Shown in pieces: positions 26,133 through 35,047 of a DNA stretch of 64,000 bases (position 1 is the stretch's first letter; each line of letters opens with the position of its first letter). Source of the stretch: Cephaloticoccus primus (GTDB lineage: Bacteria; Verrucomicrobiota; Verrucomicrobiia; Opitutales; Opitutaceae); assembly GCF_001580015.1 (NCBI RefSeq), contig NZ_LSZQ01000046.1, forward strand, positions 27,121 through 91,120, written 5' to 3'. Both the position numbers and the translations under genes were made by a program. The notes under the pieces were generated by a model that was not told where the DNA came from, did no database searches, and saw nothing but the letters and a program-made list of their open reading frames with translations.

Positions 26133-28094
26133 TCAAGCAGGTTTGGAGAAACGGCGGGCGAGCTCGGAGTGGCTCAGCTCGACGTAGGTCGGGCGGCCCG
26201 AGGGGCTCGTCAGCGGATGCGCTGTCGCGAAAAGCTCGGCTAGGAGCCCACGCAGCGCTTCTTCGCTCGCTGTCGCGGGCAGGCGCAGGGCCTTGCGGAT
26301 CGCCAGCCGCGCGAGCTCTTCGCGCATGAGGTCGAGGTTGCGCCCCTGCAAACGGCCCTCGCGCACAAGCCCGAGGAAGTCGCGCACGAAGCCCTCGGCA
26401 TCGGCAGGCTCCATCCACGTGGGCACCGCCTCGATCCGGAAAAAATTACGGCCAAACTCGCTGAGCTCCACGCCGTGCTCGGCGAGAAATTTCAGGCGGT
26501 CGAGCAGCAGCGCCGTCGCGATGGGGTCCAGCTCCAGCGCAACCGGCAAGAGCAGCCGCTGGCTGGGCACCGCCGCATCGCGAAATTGGGCCTGAAGCCG
26601 CTCAAACCACACGCGCTCGTGCGCCGCGCGCCGGTCGAGCAGCACAAGCCCCGCGCCGGTCTCGAACAACGCATAGGCCCCGTGCGCCAGCCCGATGAAG
26701 CGCCAGGCGCTCGGCCCGCTCGTCTTGTTAAACGAAATCGCGGGCCCGTTTCCCTGAGCAGAGGGCGCCGTGGAACTCTCCACCGATGTGGGAGCCTGCG
26801 CACGCGCGCTTAGAGCTTCGTCGCTGGCGGCTTGATTTACACCTGCGGCCAACTCGCGGTGCGCAGCCGGCGCAAAGGCCCCAAAGGGCGACAAACGCGG
26901 CGCGGGCAGCGAGACCTTTTCGCCCGCCAGGCTGATCGCACGCCCGCCCGTTTGAGGCAGCGCAGCCGTGTGCAGCGTGGGCGGTGAAAATGGGGCTCCC
27001 GCTGGGCCCTTCGCTTCTCCCGAAAACGGAGGCGGCGCCGCCGCCGAAGCCTGCTGCGCTTCGCCCCCGAGGCTTCTTAGCTTTTCGAGCACGCTGCGGA
27101 TTACGAAGCTGCGCACCGCAGGCTCGCTGCGAAAGCGCACTTCGCGCTTGGCCGGATGCACGTTCACATCGACCGCTGCGGGCTCGCACTCGAAAAACAA
27201 AAAAGCCAGCGGGTAGCGCCCCTTTGGCAGCGACTCGTGGTAACTCTCGATCAGCGCGTAGTTGAGCGTGCGGCTGTTTACGGGCCGCTGGTTGACGAAG
27301 ATCACCATCTCGTGCCGCGTCGCCCGCCCCACCCCGGGCCGTCCGATCAACCCGCGCAGGCTCATCGCGCCCGCCGCCGCGCTGCTGGCGCGACCTTCGC
27401 CATCCGCCCCCTCGCTCACGTCAATCGGGATCAGCGCCTCGGCAGTCTGTTTCCCGAAAATCTCGGCCACGCGCTCGACCAGTGTCGCACACTCGGGCGA
27501 TTTAAAAATCACCCGCCCATCCTCGATCAACGTGAAGGCGGCCTGCGGGCTCGCGAGCGCGTAGAGCCGCACGCACTGGATGATGTGCGCCGCCTCGGTC
27601 GGGTCGGTTTTTAAAAACTTCCGCCGCGCGGGTACCGAGTTGAACAAGTGCGTGACGACGATCCGCGTGCCCACGGGCCGCCCGCACTCGCGCACGTGCA
27701 CGATCTTGCCCGCGTTGATCAAAACCTCCGTACCCTCGTCTTTGCCCTGCTCGCGCGTTTGCAGCTCGAGGCGCGAGACACTCGCAATCGACGGCAGCGC
27801 CTCACCGCGAAACCCGTAGCTGCCGATCCGGTCGAGGTCGGCCGCCTCGGTGATCTTGCTCGTCGCGTGCCGCTCCAGCGCGAGCAGCGCGTTGTCCTGG
27901 CTCATCCCGCTGCCGTTGTCCTCGACGCGCATGAGCGCACGCCCGCCGTGGCGAAACTCGACCTCGACCCGCGTCGCCCCCGCATCAAGCGCGTTTTCCA
28001 CCAGCTCCTTGATCACCGCAGCGGGGCGCTCGATCACCTCGCCCGCGGCGATCTGGTTGGCGACCCGATCTGGCAGGATGCGAACTTTAGCCAT
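26133..28094 (-). CDS. mutL: DNA mismatch repair protein MutL with decayed endonuclease motifs
   Basis: A 653-residue MutL. The N-terminal GHKL ATPase is intact: IAAGEVIERPAAVIKELVENALDAGA, DNGSGM, RHATSKI, and GFRGEALPSIASVSRLEL. The middle is a long Ala/Ser/Pro linker. In the C-terminal domain the motif DQHA-x2-E-x4-E reads DRRAAHERVWFE (about residue 484), the ACR-type motif reads AIRKALR, and CPHGRP reads SPSGRP (about residue 631). The main metal ligands of endonuclease-type MutL are therefore missing. Such loss is normal in the E. coli type that uses MutH, but no MutH is in this window. Confidence 0.95.
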   Translation of the reverse strand: MAKVRILPDRVANQIAAGEVIERPAAVIKELVENALDAGATRVEVEFRHGGRALMRVEDNGSGMSQDNALLALERHATSKITEAADLDRIGSYGFRGEALPSIASVSRLELQTREQGKDEGTEVLINAGKIVHVRECGRPVGTRIVVTHLFNSVPARRKFLKTDPTEAAHIIQCVRLYALASPQAAFTLIEDGRVIFKSPECATLVERVAEIFGKQTAEALIPIDVSEGADGEGRASSAAAGAMSLRGLIGRPGVGRATRHEMVIFVNQRPVNSRTLNYALIESYHESLPKGRYPLAFLFFECEPAAVDVNVHPAKREVRFRSEPAVRSFVIRSVLEKLRSLGGEAQQASAAAPPPFSGEAKGPAGAPFSPPTLHTAALPQTGGRAISLAGEKVSLPAPRLSPFGAFAPAAHRELAAGVNQAASDEALSARAQAPTSVESSTAPSAQGNGPAISFNKTSGPSAWRFIGLAHGAYALFETGAGLVLLDRRAAHERVWFERLQAQFRDAAVPSQRLLLPVALELDPIATALLLDRLKFLAEHGVELSEFGRNFFRIEAVPTWMEPADAEGFVRDFLGLVREGRLQGRNLDLMREELARLAIRKALRLPATASEEALRGLLAELFATAHPLTSPSGRPTYVELSHSELARRFSKPA

Positions 28095-28256
28095 CGCTTA
28101 AAGAAGCCTGCCCAGCAGGCAGGAAGAGCCGGCGGGACGGAAGCGGCGGGAGGGCCAGCAACGACTGTGAGAATGCACGATGGCGAAACGCATGTTTTTT
28201 TAAAGAACGCCCGAACGGGTGACCCCTTTCTTCAAGGTTCTGTGCTTCGGATCCGG

Positions 28257-29654
28257 CTACTTGAGCAGTTTCTTCCAGCGTGCGAATTGGCGGCGCAGCT
28301 GCACGGGCCCGGGCATTCCGGTCCCGCTGCGTTTGGCCAGCGCACGCTTCAGGTCGAAGACTTCGCGCCAATCCTCCGCGAAAGCCGCATTGATTTTTTT
28401 CACCTCGCGCGTCTCCAGCGCATTGAGCGCCACGCCGCGCTTCTCGGCGAGCTGGACGACGGCGCCCACCGCGTGGTGCGCCTCGCGAAACGGCACGCCG
28501 CGCTCGACGAGGTAGTCCGCCAGATCGGTCGCCAGCAGCGCCGGATCGGCGACCGCCGCCGCGCAGGCCGCCTCATTCACGCGCAGGCCGCCGACCGTTC
28601 CCGCAAAAACCTCCGCGCAAATCGCCACCTGGTCGAAGCTGTCGAAGACCGGCGGCTTATCCTCCTGCAAGTCGCGGTTGTAGGTCAGCGGCAGCCCCTT
28701 GGTGAGCGTCAACAGCGTATGGAGGTTGCCCTGAAGTCGGGCCGATTTTCCGCGCAACAGCTCACAGGAATCGGGGTTCTTCTTTTGCGGCATGAGTGAA
28801 GAGCCGGTGCAAAACGCATCCGGCAGGTCGACAAAGCCAAACTCGCTGCTGCTCCACAAAATGAGATCCTCAGCCATACGCGAAAAGTGCACGCCGACGA
28901 GCGCGCACGCGTTGGCGAATTCGATGAAGAGATCGCGGTCGGCCACCGTATCCATCGAGTTTTGCGTCACCTGCGGGCGCCCCCGCGCATCGACAAAGCC
29001 GAGCAGCCGCGCCGTGTGCTCGCGGTCGATCGGCAGCGTCGTCCCCGCAATCGCGCCGCTGCCCAGCGGGCACCAGTTGGCGAGCGCGGCCACGCGCTCG
29101 AAGCGCTCGCAGTCGCGCGCCAGCATTTCCATCCAGGCGAAAAGGTGGTGCGCGAGGTAGACCGGCTGCGCGCGCTGGAGGTGCGTGTAGCCCGGGATGA
29201 GGACGCCCGCATTGGCACTCGCCACATCGAGCAGCGCACACTGCGCGCCGTGGAGCTTCGTGCGCAGCTCGGCGCAAGCGGCCTTGAACCACAGCCGCAT
29301 GTCGGTCGCGACCTGGTCGTTGCGGCTGCGCGCCGTGTGCAGCTTGGCGGCGGCAGGCACGCGCAGCGTGAGCGCGTGCTCGATATTCATGTGCACGTCT
29401 TCGAGCGCGAGATCCCACGCAAACTCGCCCGCCTCGATCTCGCGGCGGATTTGCTCCAGCCCCTTGTGAATCGCCGCGCACTCCCTGGCCGTGATCAGCC
29501 CCACGTGCGCAAGCATCGCCGCATGCGCTTGGCTGCCCGCGATGTCGAAAAGCGCCAGCCGCGAGTCGAAGGACACTGACTCACTGAACTGCTGCATCAA
29601 CTGCGCGGGGCCAGCACTGAAACGGCCGCCCCAAGTGACTTGTTTTCTGGCCAT
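28257..29654 (-). CDS. argH: Argininosuccinate lyase
   Basis: It splits argininosuccinate into arginine and fumarate, the last step of arginine synthesis. At 465 residues it has the normal length. It shows [23 protein letters not shown] at the start, [34 protein letters not shown], and the fumarase/aspartase-superfamily signature [15 protein letters not shown] 29654 ([12 protein letters not shown]) is the family start; the open frame to 29834 runs into NPE copy 6. A weak hairpin (CCCG/CGGG, about 28208-28220) lies just past its stop, ahead of mutL. Confidence 0.95.
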   Translation of the reverse strand: MARKQVTWGGRFSAGPAQLMQQFSESVSFDSRLALFDIAGSQAHAAMLAHVGLITARECAAIHKGLEQIRREIEAGEFAWDLALEDVHMNIEHALTLRVPAAAKLHTARSRNDQVATDMRLWFKAACAELRTKLHGAQCALLDVASANAGVLIPGYTHLQRAQPVYLAHHLFAWMEMLARDCERFERVAALANWCPLGSGAIAGTTLPIDREHTARLLGFVDARGRPQVTQNSMDTVADRDLFIEFANACALVGVHFSRMAEDLILWSSSEFGFVDLPDAFCTGSSLMPQKKNPDSCELLRGKSARLQGNLHTLLTLTKGLPLTYNRDLQEDKPPVFDSFDQVAICAEVFAGTVGGLRVNEAACAAAVADPALLATDLADYLVERGVPFREAHHAVGAVVQLAEKRGVALNALETREVKKINAAFAEDWREVFDLKRALAKRSGTGMPGPVQLRRQFARWKKLLK

Positions 29655-29747
29655 GTGGCCGAGCAGCACAGGAAGCCCCTCGCCACCCTGCAACACTCTT
29701 CGAGTGCTCTTGTTATCAAGCGAGCCGCTCACTGGCACTTTAAGGAT

Positions 29748-30117
29748 GACGGCGCACCAACGAGTGCACCGCCAAATAAAACCGGTCAACGACCGCCACT
29801 GCGCGTGGGGGCGGGAGGCGGTGCCTGCTCCCATTTACTGTGCGGCTTGTTCTGTCGGGCGTTCCGCACAGCACAGCAAGCCGCACAGTTGAATGAACTC
29901 CCTGACCGGAGCTCAGGTGGGAGTTTGACTCGTCAACTTTTTGGACGCGCCCCAAAGGGTTTCCCGTTTCATTCGCGTTTTGGGATTCCTCCCCTGTCGC
30001 GAAGCGACAGGGAGGATGTCCCGTTAAATTTGCGATTTTGTTCGGGCGCGCAGCGCACGGGCAAAATCGCAAATTTAATGGCACGTGGCGCCACGCCACC
30101 GCCCCGCGCGTAGCGGG
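29748..30117 (+). repeat. NPE copy 6 (forward), preceded by an F cassette
   Basis: It fills the gap between the argH start and the osmC stop. A diverged F cassette (GGCGCA-CCAACGA-GTGCACC, then CCGGTC-AAC-GACCG) leads to GCCACTGCGCGTGGGG. The long palindrome (GTGCGGCTTG/CAAGCCGCAC) is imperfect near its loop. A beta-type hairpin follows, then a slightly changed core (TTTTTGGACGCGCCCC), CTGTCGC-GAA-GCGACAG and the TTTGCGATTTTG stem. The right end has CCCGC-GCGTA-GCGGG, a fully re-paired form of the terminal hairpin. Confidence 0.9.
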
Positions 30118-30151
30118 AGTCTTCTGCCTCTTTCATCTGACGAGCAGCGTG

Positions 30152-30574
30152 TCAGGCTGCCCAGTGCAGTGTGATCGGTTTCTCGATATCCGGGTGCAGG
30201 CTGTGGTGCACCGGGCAGTTTTTCGCGATCCGTGCGAGCAGCTCTGCTGCCGGATGGTCTTGCGGGATCGGCAACCAGATCTCGGTCGCCAGTCGCACGA
30301 TCCGGCGCGGCGCATCAGCCGACATCTCCTTGGCGACTTCCCAGCGCGTACCCGCGAGCAACGCGTCGTCGAGCCCCAAGCGCGTGCCTGCGATGATCGC
30401 CATCGTCGTCACGATGCAGGCACCGAGCGAAGCGGCCGTCAGATCCGTGGGCGAAAACGCTTCCCCTCGTCCCTGATTATCGACCGGCGCATCCGTCGAA
30501 ATCACCTGCCCCGAAGGGCCGTGTGTGAGCTCGCAGTTGAGCCCGCCGCGATAGATTCCCGTGCTTTTAACCAT
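30152..30574 (-). CDS. OsmC/Ohr-family protein
   Basis: A 140-residue OsmC-fold protein; family members reduce organic or inorganic hydroperoxides with two cysteines. The first Cys lies in SPTDLTAASLGACIVTTMAI and the second in KNCPVHHSLHPDIEKPI, both in the expected places. The exact substrate is unknown. It stands between a tRNA gene upstream and NPE copy 6, 34 bp after its stop. Confidence 0.88.
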   Translation of the reverse strand: MVKSTGIYRGGLNCELTHGPSGQVISTDAPVDNQGRGEAFSPTDLTAASLGACIVTTMAIIAGTRLGLDDALLAGTRWEVAKEMSADAPRRIVRLATEIWLPIPQDHPAAELLARIAKNCPVHHSLHPDIEKPITLHWAA

Positions 30575-30805
30575 GCCGCCAAGGCTGCTCTGCCGCGCCG
30601 TACCGCGTCCACTTTTTTAAAAGTGCCCAAGCCATGAACCGCCACCGGCACTCGCCCGAACTCCAAAGACTAACGCACCAACCAGTCGCCCGCAAAAAAA
30701 ACGGAGCCGCACACAGGAGGCAGCCCGACGCAGGGCTCCTTGCCCACCCCGGATCGCTGACGGCGAGGCAGCGAACTCGCCGCCGAACAGAAAGGTCATC
30801 AACCT

Positions 30806-30881
30806 TGGTGGAGCTGAGGGGAATCAAACCCCTGACCTCTTCATTGCGAACGAAGCGCTCTATCAACTGAGCTACAGCCCC
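30806..30881 (-). tRNA. tRNA-Ala (anticodon CGC)
   Basis: A complete cloverleaf of 76 nt including an encoded CCA. The acceptor pair is GGGGCTG/CAGCTCC. The D-arm is GCTC/GAGC. The anticodon stem CTTCG/TGAAG holds the loop TTCGCAA, so the anticodon is CGC and reads GCG (Ala). The T-arm is AGGGG-TTTGATT-CCCCT. The surrounding 30575-31037 gap holds no other feature I can support. Confidence 0.96.
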
Positions 30882-31037
30882 AAAAGAAGGCGGCGTTTGT
30901 GGGCAATCGCCCAGCATGAGTAAACATCATTTTTCTGTGACATGCGCCACATAGGTTCGCTTTGCCGAAAACGGCGCGTAGAGTGGCGGCGCTCGCTCCG
31001 AGAGAGCGTTTGTTTCAACCCTCATTTCCTCTTTATC

Positions 31038-31649
31038 ATGAAAACACCAAAGAATGCCACCAAGCCTACGCGCACGAACGCGGCGGCGAAAAAAACGAGC
31101 ACCGGCTCCGCCACTCCAAAGAAAACCAGCAGCACCGCCGCGAAGAAACCGCCAGCGCCTGCTGTCGCAGCTAAAAAAACGCCACTGACCTCCCCGCGTA
31201 TCACCGCCGCTGCCAGCAAGGCCAAGCGCGTGCTCACCGAGCCCGTTAAAACGCCCAAGCCAACGAGGGCGCCGAAAAAAGTCGCACTGACCAAAAGCCC
31301 CAAGCCCGCCGCAGTCGCAGCAGCTCCAACCAAGGCACCCGCACCGCGCGAAAATCCTGCGCCAGCCCCAGCACCGAAACCGCAAGTGACGCTGACGACC
31401 ATCGAAGCCTTCATCGATGTCGGCTTCGGCAATCGGCTCACGCTGCGCGGCGAAGGCCCCGGCCTGAGCTGGGAAAAAGGCATCACCATGAACTGCCTCG
31501 GCAGCGCCGAATGGGTGATCTCAATCGAAGACGTCGGCGCTCCACTCACCTTCAAGTTCCTGCTCAACGACGAGCAATGGAGCCACGGTGAAAACTACAC
31601 GCTCGCCCCGGGGAAAACCGGCGCCTTCACACCCTACTTCGGCTGGTAA
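31038..31649 (+). CDS. Histone-H1-like basic tail fused to a putative carbohydrate-binding-like domain
   Basis: A 203-residue protein in two parts. Residues 1-115 are almost wholly Lys, Ala, Pro, Thr and Ser (TPKKTSSTAAKKPPAPAVAAKKTP..., TKSPKPAAVAAAPTKAPAP), like histone H1 or HU tails, and should be disordered and able to bind DNA or polyanions. Residues 116-203 are a compact beta domain: LTLRGEGPGLSWEKGITMNCLGSAEWVISIEDVGAPLTFKFLLNDEQWSHGENYTLAPGK. This resembles a starch-binding CBM20/48-like fold (GPGLSW-KG, W, FKFLLND--W--GENY). I do not know a family with this combination. There is no signal peptide, so it should act in the cytoplasm. A glycogen link is speculative. Confidence 0.75.
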   Translation: MKTPKNATKPTRTNAAAKKTSTGSATPKKTSSTAAKKPPAPAVAAKKTPLTSPRITAAASKAKRVLTEPVKTPKPTRAPKKVALTKSPKPAAVAAAPTKAPAPRENPAPAPAPKPQVTLTTIEAFIDVGFGNRLTLRGEGPGLSWEKGITMNCLGSAEWVISIEDVGAPLTFKFLLNDEQWSHGENYTLAPGKTGAFTPYFGW

Positions 31650-31670
31650 ACCAGCACAGGCGGCACAGGC

Positions 31671-32021
31671 GAGGCCCCAACGAGGGCCTCGCACAGAAAA
31701 AGAGTCGAAGAGTCCCACTGCGCGTGGGGCGGCAGGCGGTACCTGCACCCATTTACAGTACGGCTTGCTGTCGGGCGTTCCGCCCGACGAACAAGCCGCA
31801 CTGTAGAATGAACTCCCTGAACGGAGCTCAGGTGGGAGTTTAACCCGTCAACTTTTTCGCCGCGCCCAAAGGGGTAGCCCGCATTTGATGCTTCAGCCCC
31901 CGTTGCGAAGCAACAGGGGGAGGTCCCGTTAAATTTGCGATTTTGTTCGGGCGCGTAGCGCACGGGCAAAATCGCAAATTCAATGGCACGTGGCGCCACG
32001 CCACCGCCCCACGCGCAGTGG
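31671..32021 (+). repeat. NPE copy 7 (forward), preceded by an F cassette
   Basis: It lies between two convergent genes: it starts 21 bp after one stop and ends 1 bp before the other. The F cassette (GAGGCCC-CAACGA-GGGCCTC, GAGTC-GAA-GAGTC) leads to CCCACTGCGCGTGGGG. Then follow GCAGGC-GGT-ACCTGC, an imperfect long palindrome (CAGTACGGC/GCCGCACTG), a beta hairpin, the conserved core, CTGTTGC-GAA-GCAACAG-type stem (CGTTGC/GCAACAG), the TTTGCGATTTTG stem and the terminal CCCCACGCGCAGTGG. Confidence 0.92.
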
Positions 32022-32022
32022 C

Positions 32023-32865
32023 TCAGCTTTGGTCGGGGCTGATTTCGCGCAGGCGGGTTTCGAGCCGCGCGGCGGCGGCGTCCCGGTCGGCGAGTTCGGC
32101 AGCGTTCACCAGTTCGCAGTGCAGGCGCACGCGCGAAAAGGGTTTCGGCAAATAAAAGCGATCCCAGGCGCGGCTCAGCCGCCAAGTCGACTCGAAGCGC
32201 GCGCCGAGCAGGAGCAGCGGGGTCTGAGTACGCCGTGCCACGATGAGCGCCCCGGGCTTTAGCGTGTAACAGGGGCCGCGCGGCCCGTCTGGCGTGATCC
32301 CGACATCGTTTCCCGCGCGCAGTACGTCCACGAGTGCGCCCACCGCCTCACGGCCCAACCGGCTGCTTGAGCCGCGCACGGCGCGCAGCCCGACCAAAGA
32401 GAAAAACGCGGTGAGCCAGGCGCCGTCTTTGCTCGCGCTCACGAGCGCGTAGAGCGGCCGCCCGTGGCGGTAGCGGCGAAAGACTTCGGGGGTGAGGAAC
32501 AGGCGGTTGTGCCAGAGGACAAAGGCCACGGGCTCGTCGCGCTTTTGCAGGGCACGCAAGGTCGCTTCGTCTGTCTCAAAACGCAGCGTGCGCCCCCACA
32601 GCTGCACCAGCGCGCCCAGCGGCCAGAGCAACGCACGCCGCCAACCGCTGATCACCACCGGAAAAGCCTTCGGGGGCGCAGACCCTTCTTTCTTGCGCAG
32701 CGGTGCGGTCTGCGACCGGGCCGCTGCGTCAGGGGTCACTGTCCTTTTTTTTGGACATACGTTTATTGCCTGCGCGGCGGCAGGGCTGGCCGCGGAGTCA
32801 TCGTTTTGGCGAGCCGAAGCACTGCTTTCGCTTCCGGGCGGGGTGGTCATCTCCTTTAGCGACAC
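32023..32865 (-). CDS. DUF374 / lysophospholipid acyltransferase-family protein
   Basis: A 280-residue protein. After a disordered, charged N-terminus of about 70 residues and a hydrophobic segment (ALLWPLGALVQLWG) comes the DUF374 acyltransferase core. This has VLWHNRLFLTPEVFRR (a HN-x4 form of the catalytic HX4D-like motif), LVSASKDGAWLTAFFSLVGLRAVRGSSSRLG and the substrate motif GITPDGPRGPCYTLKPGAL. Related enzymes acylate lipid A or phospholipid precursors; the substrate here is unknown. The start is GTG 32865, overlapping the upstream ABC gene stop, or ATG 32850. Confidence 0.85.
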   Translation of the reverse strand: MSLKEMTTPPGSESSASARQNDDSAASPAAAQAINVCPKKRTVTPDAAARSQTAPLRKKEGSAPPKAFPVVISGWRRALLWPLGALVQLWGRTLRFETDEATLRALQKRDEPVAFVLWHNRLFLTPEVFRRYRHGRPLYALVSASKDGAWLTAFFSLVGLRAVRGSSSRLGREAVGALVDVLRAGNDVGITPDGPRGPCYTLKPGALIVARRTQTPLLLLGARFESTWRLSRAWDRFYLPKPFSRVRLHCELVNAAELADRDAAAARLETRLREISPDQS

Positions 32866-33722
32866 ACTACGGTCTGCTGGCTCGCCAAGCTGAGGCGCAG
32901 CCCTTGGGCACCACGGCTGAGTCGGACATCGGCGGCGAAAACTTGGGAAAGTTTTTGTGAGGTCAGCGTTTTCGCCCGCAGCCCGGCGGCGACGACCTCG
33001 CCCTTACGCAGCAACAGCGCGTGGGTAAAGGCGGGCGTGATCTCCTCGACGTGATGCGTCACCAGCACTAGCGCAGGCGCACGCGGCGAGCGCGCGAGCC
33101 GGTCGACGAGTTTCAGGAACTCCACCCGCGCCACCGGATCAAGGCCTGCGCAGGGCTCGTCGAGGATCAGCAAACGCGGGCGGGCCATGAGCGCGCGGGC
33201 GATCAACACGCGCTGCCGCTCGCCCTGCGACAGGTACTGCCACTCGCGCTCGGCGAGGTAACCGCCGTCCACGAGGTCGAGGAGTTTCCGCGCGGCGGCC
33301 TTCTCGGCAGCCGTCACTTTTTTCCACAAATCGAGCTGCGCAAACTTTCCGCTGATAACGGTGTCGAGCGCGGGCTCGGCCACAGCAATCAACGAAGTAA
33401 AGGAGCTCGTAACGATGCCGATGTGCTCGCGCAGGGCGCGCCAATCGCAGCTCCCGTACTGGCCGCCGAGCAGCTCGATCTCGCCGCGCGTCGGCGGGAA
33501 GTAGCCCGTGAGCGCGCGCAGCAACGAAGTCTTGCCAGAGCCGTTTGCCCCGAGGATTACCCAGTTTTCGCCGCGATTTACCCGCCAGTCGATCTGCTTG
33601 AGAATGACTGTGTGCCCGCGCCGGATGTGCAGGTCAGTCACGTTGAGGATCGGGGCGGACTTGGGACGGGTGGTGCGCGCGGAACGCGAGGTCGGCTTGG
33701 CTCGGGTGAGGCGGGAGGGCAT
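32856..33722 (-). CDS. Stand-alone ABC ATPase (YlmA/ModF-like)
   Basis: A 288-residue single-domain ABC ATPase. Motifs: Walker A GANGSGKTS, Q-loop region TSSFTS, signature LSQGERQR, Walker B RLLILDEPCAGLD and switch His in VLVTHHVEE. No permease or binding protein adjoins it. ATPases of this subgroup often sit alone and their function is poorly known. Its basic N-terminus (RLTRAKPTSRSARTTRPKS) precedes ILNVTDLHIRRGHTVIL. ATG 33722 is chosen within the longer frame. Its stop overlaps the GTG start of the acyltransferase gene. Confidence 0.87.
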   Translation of the reverse strand: MPSRLTRAKPTSRSARTTRPKSAPILNVTDLHIRRGHTVILKQIDWRVNRGENWVILGANGSGKTSLLRALTGYFPPTRGEIELLGGQYGSCDWRALREHIGIVTSSFTSLIAVAEPALDTVISGKFAQLDLWKKVTAAEKAAARKLLDLVDGGYLAEREWQYLSQGERQRVLIARALMARPRLLILDEPCAGLDPVARVEFLKLVDRLARSPRAPALVLVTHHVEEITPAFTHALLLRKGEVVAAGLRAKTLTSQKLSQVFAADVRLSRGAQGLRLSLASQQTVVCR

Positions 33723-33774
33723 ATGGGGCGGGACTTTGCCGCGCCCCAAGGCCGTTCGCCAAACTCAAAAGGTT

Positions 33775-34668
33775 TTAGAAAATCTCGGAGAAGAACTGGA
33801 GCATGTGCCCCCAGGAACGCTCCGCAGCGACGGCGTGATATTTGGCCGCCGGATTTTCCCCCGTAGCGGAAGGATCGGTGAAGCTGTGCACCGCCCCTTG
33901 GTAAGCGATGAGCTGGTAATCGATCTGCGAGCGCTCAAGCGCGGCGACCACCTCCACAACTTTCTCCCAAGGCACAAGCGGATCGACCGCGCCATGACAG
34001 AGCAGGAACTTGGGGGCAGTGCCCCGCCCATTCACGCTCGCGCGACGACGGGAAACCGCATCCTGATCTTCCCCGCTGGCGCGGGGGCCCGTTTCAGTAA
34101 TCGCTCCGAAATTCGCGCCATCTGGCGGCGGGATCAGCCCCCCGTGGAAACTCACGATGCCTGAGAGTGGTGCGCCGCTGTAGGCCAGCGCCATCGCAGT
34201 GGTGCCGCCGAAGCAGTAACCGACTGCCGCGACTTTCCCCTTATCGACAAGGTCACTGGCGAGGAGTTGATCGAGCCCCGCGCGAGCGCGCTCGGCCATG
34301 AGTGGCTTGCCGTAAAACTGCCCCGCCAGGGCCCCCGCCTGCTGCGCGCTCTGCGCACGCTGGCCGTACATATCGAGCGCGAAGGCCACGAAGCCCGCCT
34401 CGGCGAGGCGGCGAGCCTGCGCACGCTCGAAGTCGCCTCGCCCCATCCACTGGTGAATCACGAGCACGCCCGGGCGCGGTGAGGCAGCGCGCACGGCAGT
34501 GGTGGCAACGCGGCCACCTACCTGCGCATCATCGTAAACGAGAAGGCCCGTGAGCTGGGCTCCGGCGTGGGTGTAGCGGATCTGCCTTTCGACAATCGCC
34601 GCGTGGAGCGACAAGGGCAGAGCCAAAGCAATCAAACAGGCAAATAAGAGAGCGAGTCGGGTTTTCAT
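33775..34668 (-). CDS. Secreted dienelactone hydrolase-family protein
   Basis: A 297-residue alpha/beta hydrolase with a signal peptide (MKTRLALLFACLIALALPLSLHA), so it should be periplasmic. The catalytic triad fits the family: Cys in VGYCFGGTTAM, Asp in HGAVDPLVPWEK and His in QGAVHSFTDP. The segment LVIHQWMGRGDFERAQARRLAEAGFVAFALDMYGQ is typical. The physiological substrate is unknown. ATG 34668 is set by the signal peptide; the open frame upstream is derived from repeat DNA. Confidence 0.9.
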   Translation of the reverse strand: MKTRLALLFACLIALALPLSLHAAIVERQIRYTHAGAQLTGLLVYDDAQVGGRVATTAVRAASPRPGVLVIHQWMGRGDFERAQARRLAEAGFVAFALDMYGQRAQSAQQAGALAGQFYGKPLMAERARAGLDQLLASDLVDKGKVAAVGYCFGGTTAMALAYSGAPLSGIVSFHGGLIPPPDGANFGAITETGPRASGEDQDAVSRRRASVNGRGTAPKFLLCHGAVDPLVPWEKVVEVVAALERSQIDYQLIAYQGAVHSFTDPSATGENPAAKYHAVAAERSWGHMLQFFSEIF

Positions 34669-34744
34669 AGGAAGCAGCCGCGAGTATCCCCACGCCCACC
34701 GCCATTGTCCAACCAACCCCGCGCGCGAAGAAGAACGGACGGAT

Positions 34745-35044
34745 CTACTACGCGTGGGGGCGGCAGGTGGTACCTGCACCCATTTACTGTGCGGTTTGCG
34801 TGTTGTGCGTTCCGCACAACACGCAAACCGCACAGTAAGGGATACCCGACCTCCGGTCGGGTCGGAGATTTAACCCGTCAACTTTTTCGCCGCGCCCAAA
34901 TGGGTTCCCGCTCCATCCGCGCTCTGTTGCGAAGCAACAGGGAAGAGTCCTTTAAATTTGGGAATCGGCTCCGTCGCTACGCGACGGAGCCGATTCCCAA
35001 ATTTAAAGGCATGTGGCGCCACGCCACCGCCGCCCGCGTAGGGC
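34745..35044 (+). repeat. NPE copy 8 (forward)
   Basis: It ends 3 bp before the hrpA stop. It begins CTACTACGCGTGGGG, then GCAGGT-GGT-ACCTGC (re-paired), and a perfect 25-bp-arm palindrome whose variable part is CGTGTTGTGCG/CGCACAACACG. Then come CCGACC-TCC-GGTCGG, the core, CTGTTGC-GAA-GCAACAG, and the alternative inner stem TTTGGGAATCG, whose loop is itself a palindrome (GCTCCGTCGC-TAC-GCGACGGAGC type). The right end is GTGGCGCCAC and GCCC-GCGTA-GGGC. Confidence 0.92.
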
Positions 35045-35047
35045 ACC

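Noticed and set aside
30567..30917. Open frame of 116 residues across the tRNA region
   Set aside because: It covers the tRNA-Ala gene in full and has no recognisable protein features.
34660..34685. SRP RNA, from the motif AGGAAGCAGCC
   Set aside because: The match is only about 11 nt and lies at the start of the dienelactone hydrolase gene. The other conserved SRP RNA segments are absent.
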